56,610 bases of DNA, taken from Thioclava indica. GTDB taxonomy: Bacteria; Pseudomonadota; Alphaproteobacteria; Rhodobacterales; Rhodobacteraceae. Positions 53,422 through 56,610 of the stretch are shown piece after piece. The stretch is taken from the NCBI RefSeq assembly GCF_000714545.1, contig NZ_AUNB01000019.1, forward strand, positions 1 to 56,610. The letters are read 5' to 3'. The position numbers and the translations under genes were made by a program. A model generated the notes under the pieces. That model had not been told where the DNA came from. It ran no database searches and saw nothing but the letters and a program-made list of their open reading frames with translations. The number at the start of each line of letters is the position of its first letter. Within the stretch, counting starts at the first letter, position 1.

Positions 53422-54495
53422 ATGATCCCTGCCGCCTTTGCTATTCCCGGCGATATCGCGCAACTGACGGGCGGTTTTCTGTATGAGCGCCAGCTTCTTG
53501 AGGCGCTGCAAAGCTCGGGGCGCGCGGTGCGCCATCTGCAACTGCCCGCCGGGTTTCCCGATGCCAGCGCAGAGGAAACGGCTCGGGCCGCTGCGATTTT
53601 GGCCGGCGTGCCTGCCAACACGCCCGTGATACTCGACGGGTTGGTGTTCGGCGCGATCGACCCCGCCGCGTTACGGGCGATGCGCGCGCCAATCATCGCG
53701 ATGCTGCATCATCCGTTGGGGTTGGAAACGGGCCTGTTGCCTGCGCGTTCGCGTCACCTGCTGGCGCGCGAGGCGGAAAACCTCACCCTCGCCGCCCATG
53801 TCGTCGTACCAAGCCCGCACACCGCGCAGATCCTGCAAGCTGACTTTGGCGTCGCCCCCAATCGCATCACCATTGCGCTGCCGGGGTTCGCGCGCCCTGC
53901 CCGCATCGCGCCCCCGCCGCTGCACCCGCCGCTGATCTTGTCGGTTGGGCTGCTGGCCGCGCGCAAGGGCCATGACGTGCTGCTGCAAGCGTTGTCGCAG
54001 ATCACCGATCTGGACTGGCAGGCCGAGATCGTGGGCAAGGCGCATGACCCCGAAATCGCCGCCGCGCTGAGCGCACAGCGTGACGCGCTTGGGCTGGCGG
54101 ATCGGGTGCGGTTTTGCGGTGCCGTGTCGCGCGTTGATCTGCAATCGCGCTACCGCGCCGCGCATATCTTTGCGCTCGCCACGCGCTATGAAGGCTATGG
54201 GATGGTCTTTGGCGAGGCGATGCTGCATGGCCTGCCCATCGTCACCTGCCGCACGGGTGCGGTCCCCGACACAGTCCCCGAGGGCGCAGGTCTGCTGGTG
54301 CCAACGGACGCCCCCGAGGCCTTCGCGCAAGCGCTGCGCAGCGTGCTAAGCGATGCGGCCCGGCATCGCGCGATGTCGCGCGCCTCTGCCGCCGCGGGCG
54401 CGCGACTGCCGACGTGGGACGACACCGCCGCCGTAATGGGGCGGGTATTGGATGCGGTGGGCGCCGAGCATAAAGATCGACGCCCAAGCTCTTGA
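53422..54495 (+). CDS. Glycosyltransferase family 4 protein
   Basis: The 357-residue GT4 (GT-B fold) enzyme has V-G-L-L-A-A-R-K-G-H-D near residue 175 and the nucleotide-sugar motif E-G-Y-G-M-V-F-G-E-A-M-L-H-G-L-P-I-V near 257, with the E-x7-E pattern. It should transfer a sugar to a lipid or glycan. It follows the permease by 21 bp on the same strand and appears part of the cluster. Its stop (TGA 54493-54495) abuts the ribH stop with no gap. Confidence 0.9.
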   Translation: MIPAAFAIPGDIAQLTGGFLYERQLLEALQSSGRAVRHLQLPAGFPDASAEETARAAAILAGVPANTPVILDGLVFGAIDPAALRAMRAPIIAMLHHPLGLETGLLPARSRHLLAREAENLTLAAHVVVPSPHTAQILQADFGVAPNRITIALPGFARPARIAPPPLHPPLILSVGLLAARKGHDVLLQALSQITDLDWQAEIVGKAHDPEIAAALSAQRDALGLADRVRFCGAVSRVDLQSRYRAAHIFALATRYEGYGMVFGEAMLHGLPIVTCRTGAVPDTVPEGAGLLVPTDAPEAFAQALRSVLSDAARHRAMSRASAAAGARLPTWDDTAAVMGRVLDAVGAEHKDRRPSS

Positions 54496-54960
54496 TCAGG
54501 CAGCCGAAACGGCGTGCACGTCTGCGGCGTTGATTTGGCAAAGTTGCAACGCCGCCTGCGCAGCCTCGCGGCCCTTCTCTACGAAATGCGCATGGAAGAA
54601 GGCGTGGTGTTGACCTGTCGGTTGATAGTGATGCGGCGTGAGCGAGACCGACAGCACCGGCACCCCGGTTTTCAATTGCACCTCCATCAAGCCAGACACG
54701 ACTGCCTGCGCGACAAAGTCATGGCGATAGATGCCGCCATCCACCACCAGCGCCGCGGCAATAACCGCATCATATCGGCCCGAGCGCGCCAGTGTCTGCG
54801 CCAGCAGCGGCATCTCAAACGCGCCGGGCACGTCAAAGACCTCGACCTCTGCGTTTGCTGCCGTCTCGGCCAAGGTCTCACGAAACCCGACCAGCGATTG
54901 ATCGACGATATCACCATGCCAACCGGCCTTGATGAACGCGAAGTTTGGGGATTTTGTCAT
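54496..54960 (-). CDS. ribH: 6,7-dimethyl-8-ribityllumazine synthase, RibH2 type
   Basis: The 154-residue enzyme makes the lumazine precursor of riboflavin. It has F-I-K-A-G-W-H near the N-terminus, V-P-G-A-F-E-M-P near residue 47 and a H-H-Y-Q-P-T-G-Q-H-H-A-F segment near 115, which resembles RibH2 of Brucella and rhizobia rather than the classical icosahedral form. It stands apart from other rib genes and is preceded by an FMN riboswitch. The start follows GGAGCT at short distance. Confidence 0.92.
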   Translation of the reverse strand: MTKSPNFAFIKAGWHGDIVDQSLVGFRETLAETAANAEVEVFDVPGAFEMPLLAQTLARSGRYDAVIAAALVVDGGIYRHDFVAQAVVSGLMEVQLKTGVPVLSVSLTPHHYQPTGQHHAFFHAHFVEKGREAAQAALQLCQINAADVHAVSAA

Positions 54961-55027
54961 AGCTCCAGATCCTTTCCAACATGACAAGATCCCAGAGCGT
55001 GAGAAACGCCCGGCCTAGGCCGTTCGC

Positions 55028-55156
55028 TCTCGTTCTCTACCATCCGGACTATACCGTCGGCCCCGGAATTCCACCGGATCTGCTGACCCACCCACCGGAT
55101 GGCGCTCGCGGGCTGTGACCGCCGGTCGGGAATTGCACCCCGCCCTGAGAACGCCT
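55028..55156 (-). ncRNA. FMN riboswitch (RFN element)
   Basis: Read on the minus strand the element begins with T-C-T-C-A-G-G-G-C-G-G-G-G-T-G, continues with AATTCCCGACCGGCGGT, and closes with GACGGTATAGTCCGGATGG and AGAGAACGA, the conserved core of the RFN aptamer. After it, AGAGCG...CGCTCT can pair downstream and may form the expression platform before ribH. FMN would lower ribH expression. Confidence 0.95.
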
Positions 55157-55158
55157 TT

Positions 55159-55187
55159 GCGATAGCCAAGGCGGGCGGCGCTGTCAA
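55159..55187 (-). promoter_or_regulatory. Sigma-70-type promoter of the FMN riboswitch/ribH transcript
   Basis: A perfect minus-strand TTGACA (55182-55187) is 17 nt from TATCGC (55159-55164). Transcription would start about 55152, at the first stem of the riboswitch. Confidence 0.75.
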
Positions 55188-55233
55188 ATCTGATCGGGTG
55201 GGACGCTGTGGCAGGCCAAGGCGGCCAGCTAGA

Positions 55234-55677
55234 TCAGATGCCTTGCAGCAGCGAGATCACGCGGCGGGTCGCGAGTGCATAGCCCTCGATCCCGAAGCCC
55301 GCCAGCACCCCATCGGCGCGCAGGCTGACATAGGAGTGATGGCGAAACGCCTCGCGCTTGTGCACGTTGGAGATATGGCACTCAAACACCGGCCCCTCGA
55401 AGGTGTTTAGCGCATCCAAAATCGCCACCGAGGTATGGGTGTAGGCGCCCGGATTGATCACGATGGCGCAGGCGGTGTCGCGCGCTTGCTGGATCTGGTC
55501 GACGATCTCGCCCTCGTGGTTGGACTGAAACAGCGCAATCTCAAAGCCCGCAGGGGCGGCCACATCGGTGCAGATGCGTTCCACATCTTCAAGCGTGTCA
55601 GAGCCGTAAATCTCGGGCTCGCGCTTGCCCAGCAAGTTCAAATTCGGCCCGTTGAGCACATAGATGGTCTTTGACAT
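55234..55677 (-). CDS. aroQ: 3-dehydroquinate dehydratase, type II
   Basis: This 147-residue shikimate-pathway enzyme has [12 protein letters not shown] near the N-terminus, [10 protein letters not shown] near residue 73, and [12 protein letters not shown] near residue 97, containing the catalytic Tyr, His and Arg of the family. It makes 3-dehydroshikimate by anti-elimination of water. A perfect palindrome lies 33 bp upstream. Confidence 0.97.
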   Translation of the reverse strand: MSKTIYVLNGPNLNLLGKREPEIYGSDTLEDVERICTDVAAPAGFEIALFQSNHEGEIVDQIQQARDTACAIVINPGAYTHTSVAILDALNTFEGPVFECHISNVHKREAFRHHSYVSLRADGVLAGFGIEGYALATRRVISLLQGI

Positions 55678-55710
55678 AAGGCTTCTCCGCTTGCGCCGCG
55701 CCCGAGGGAT

Positions 55711-55722
55711 AAGACGCGTCTT
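55711..55722. promoter_or_regulatory. 12-bp perfect palindrome upstream of aroQ
   Basis: AAGACGCGTCTT is exactly self-complementary and lies 33 bp before aroQ in the aroQ/allE divergent region. It could be an operator, but no regulator is linked. Confidence 0.4.
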
Positions 55723-55884
55723 GCCAACGTCTTTACCCTAACCCAAGGATAAACACAGCAAAAGATGGATCATCGCGGCAGAGCGCCGCAAACTCTGGCG
55801 TGGCGCGGGGGCGCAATTTATGATTGGAATTGGGCAAGCAGCAGGCGTTCCAAAGCCTGCGCACACGCAAGTTAAAGGCGGATC

Positions 55885-56610
55885 ATGAGCAAAAATCCCT
55901 ATTACGCACCCTCCGGCGGGCTGCCACCGCAGTCGCAAATCCTGACCGACCGCGCGATGTTCACGCAGGCCTATGCGGTCATTCCCAAGGGCACGTTCAG
56001 CGATATCGTCACCAGCTTTTTGCCGTTCTGGGAAGGCGCGCGATTTTGGGTTCTCTCGCGTCCGCTCTCGGGCTTTGCCGAGACATTCTCACAATATATC
56101 GCCGAGGTGCAGCCCGGCGGCGGCTCGGATCGCCCCGAAACCGATGCGGGTGCCGAGGCGGTACTGTTTGTTGTTTCGGGTGAGATCACGGTGACCATCG
56201 CAGGCAAGCCGCACAGGATGGCAGAGGGTGGCTATGCCTATCTGCCCCCCGGTTGCGAGTGGACCTTGCACAACCGCGCAGATGTCCCCGCACGCTTTCA
56301 CTGGATCCGAAAGGCCTATGAAGTCGTCGAGGGGCTAGAGGTGCCCGAAGCGTTCGTGACTAACGAAAACGACATCCCCCCGACCCCGATGCCGGACACG
56401 GATGGCGCATGGGCGACCACGCGCTTTGTCGATATGGCCGATATGCGCCACGACATGCATGTCACGATTGTCACCTTGCAGCCCGGTGCCGTGATCCCGT
56501 TTGCCGAAACCCATGTGATGGAACACGGGCTGTATGTGCTTGAAGGAAAAGGGGTTTACCGGCTCAACCAAGATTGGGTCGAGGTCGAGGCGGGCGATTA
56601 CATGTGGCTG
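55885..56610 (+). CDS. allE: (S)-ureidoglycine aminohydrolase, truncated by window edge
   Basis: A frame open from ATG 55885 to the window end encodes 242 residues starting M-S-K-N-P-Y-Y-A-P-S-G-G-L-P. It is a bicupin of the AllE/UGHY type: the first cupin spans about 50-145, the second from about 175, with metal-binding P-F-A-E-T-H-V-M-E-H-G-L-Y-V-L-E-G near 210. The enzyme releases ammonia from ureidoglycine in allantoin (purine) degradation. Intact proteins have about 275 residues, so only about 30 are missing. AAAGGCG precedes the start. Other allantoin genes probably follow to the right. Confidence 0.9.
   Translation, partial: MSKNPYYAPSGGLPPQSQILTDRAMFTQAYAVIPKGTFSDIVTSFLPFWEGARFWVLSRPLSGFAETFSQYIAEVQPGGGSDRPETDAGAEAVLFVVSGEITVTIAGKPHRMAEGGYAYLPPGCEWTLHNRADVPARFHWIRKAYEVVEGLEVPEAFVTNENDIPPTPMPDTDGAWATTRFVDMADMRHDMHVTIVTLQPGAVIPFAETHVMEHGLYVLEGKGVYRLNQDWVEVEAGDYMWL

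Noticed and set aside
51574-53541. 655-codon minus-strand frame opposite the fused permease
   Set aside because: It is rich in His, Arg and Gln in the manner of an antisense frame of a GC-rich membrane gene, matches no family and overlaps a clear permease gene.
1-56610. CRISPR arrays, tRNA or rRNA genes
   Set aside because: I saw no regularly spaced repeats, cloverleaf-like segments or rRNA core sequences; a covariance-model scan would be the decisive test.

Overview
The window reads as chromosomal DNA of a Rhodobacterales (Rhodobacteraceae/Roseobacter-group) alphaproteobacterium. The basis is high GC, dense ATGA-coupled operons, an aglEFGAK alpha-glucoside locus, an alphaproteobacterial SOS box (GAAC-N7-GAAC) before uvrA, an L9 protein with an acidic tail, and family content typical of that order. 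I see no rRNA or tRNA gene and no CRISPR array. I would not commit to a genus.

Layout. 1-4050: accessory end of an integrative element, with a possible IS terminus at the left edge, GC-rich palindromic repeats, a PemK/MazF-like protein, two small unknown proteins, a large serine recombinase, and a 141-bp nested palindrome. 4049-15579: a non-pyrrolysine MttB-family methyltransferase, then the alpha-glucoside ABC transporter and glucosidase operon (aglK-A-G-F-E, minus strand). Divergent from it run a LacI regulator, a GH1 beta-glucosidase and a glucokinase; together they import and split glucosides and phosphorylate the glucose. LacI-type operators lie in the divergent promoter. 15685-20665: a compact chemotaxis operon (STAS, cheY, cheA, cheW, cheR, cheY, unknown) with no cheB, cheD or receptor. 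21083-25057: trigger factor, a wrecked RTX-type gene, and rpsF-rpsR-rplI.

25264-34545: nucleotidyltransferase-like protein, luciferase-like oxidoreductase, APC permease, coniferyl-type aldehyde dehydrogenase, then a valine-catabolic trio (acyl-CoA dehydrogenase, 3-hydroxyisobutyryl-CoA hydrolase, mmsB) and small membrane/exported proteins. 34561-40753: uvrA under a LexA-type operator, a rhodanese, and a Na+/H+ exchanger fused to a cyclic-nucleotide-binding domain. 40922-44478: a graveyard of five adjacent pseudogenes (dehydrogenase, class II aldolase, aldehyde dehydrogenase, enolase-superfamily enzyme, LysR regulator), which looks like one catabolic locus that died as a unit. 44654-46622: CbpA/CbpM co-chaperone pair and a cytochrome b561.

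46752-54495: a tightly packed seven-gene set joining a CDP-alcohol phosphatidyltransferase, an alkaline-phosphatase-superfamily membrane enzyme, an LPG-synthase-like membrane protein, an NMT1/THI5-type ABC importer with a fused double permease, and a GT4 glycosyltransferase. This is the best candidate for an undescribed system, probably acting on envelope lipids. 54496-55677: ribH2-type lumazine synthase under an FMN riboswitch with a near-consensus promoter, and aroQ. The right edge holds a truncated (S)-ureidoglycine aminohydrolase gene that runs out of the window.
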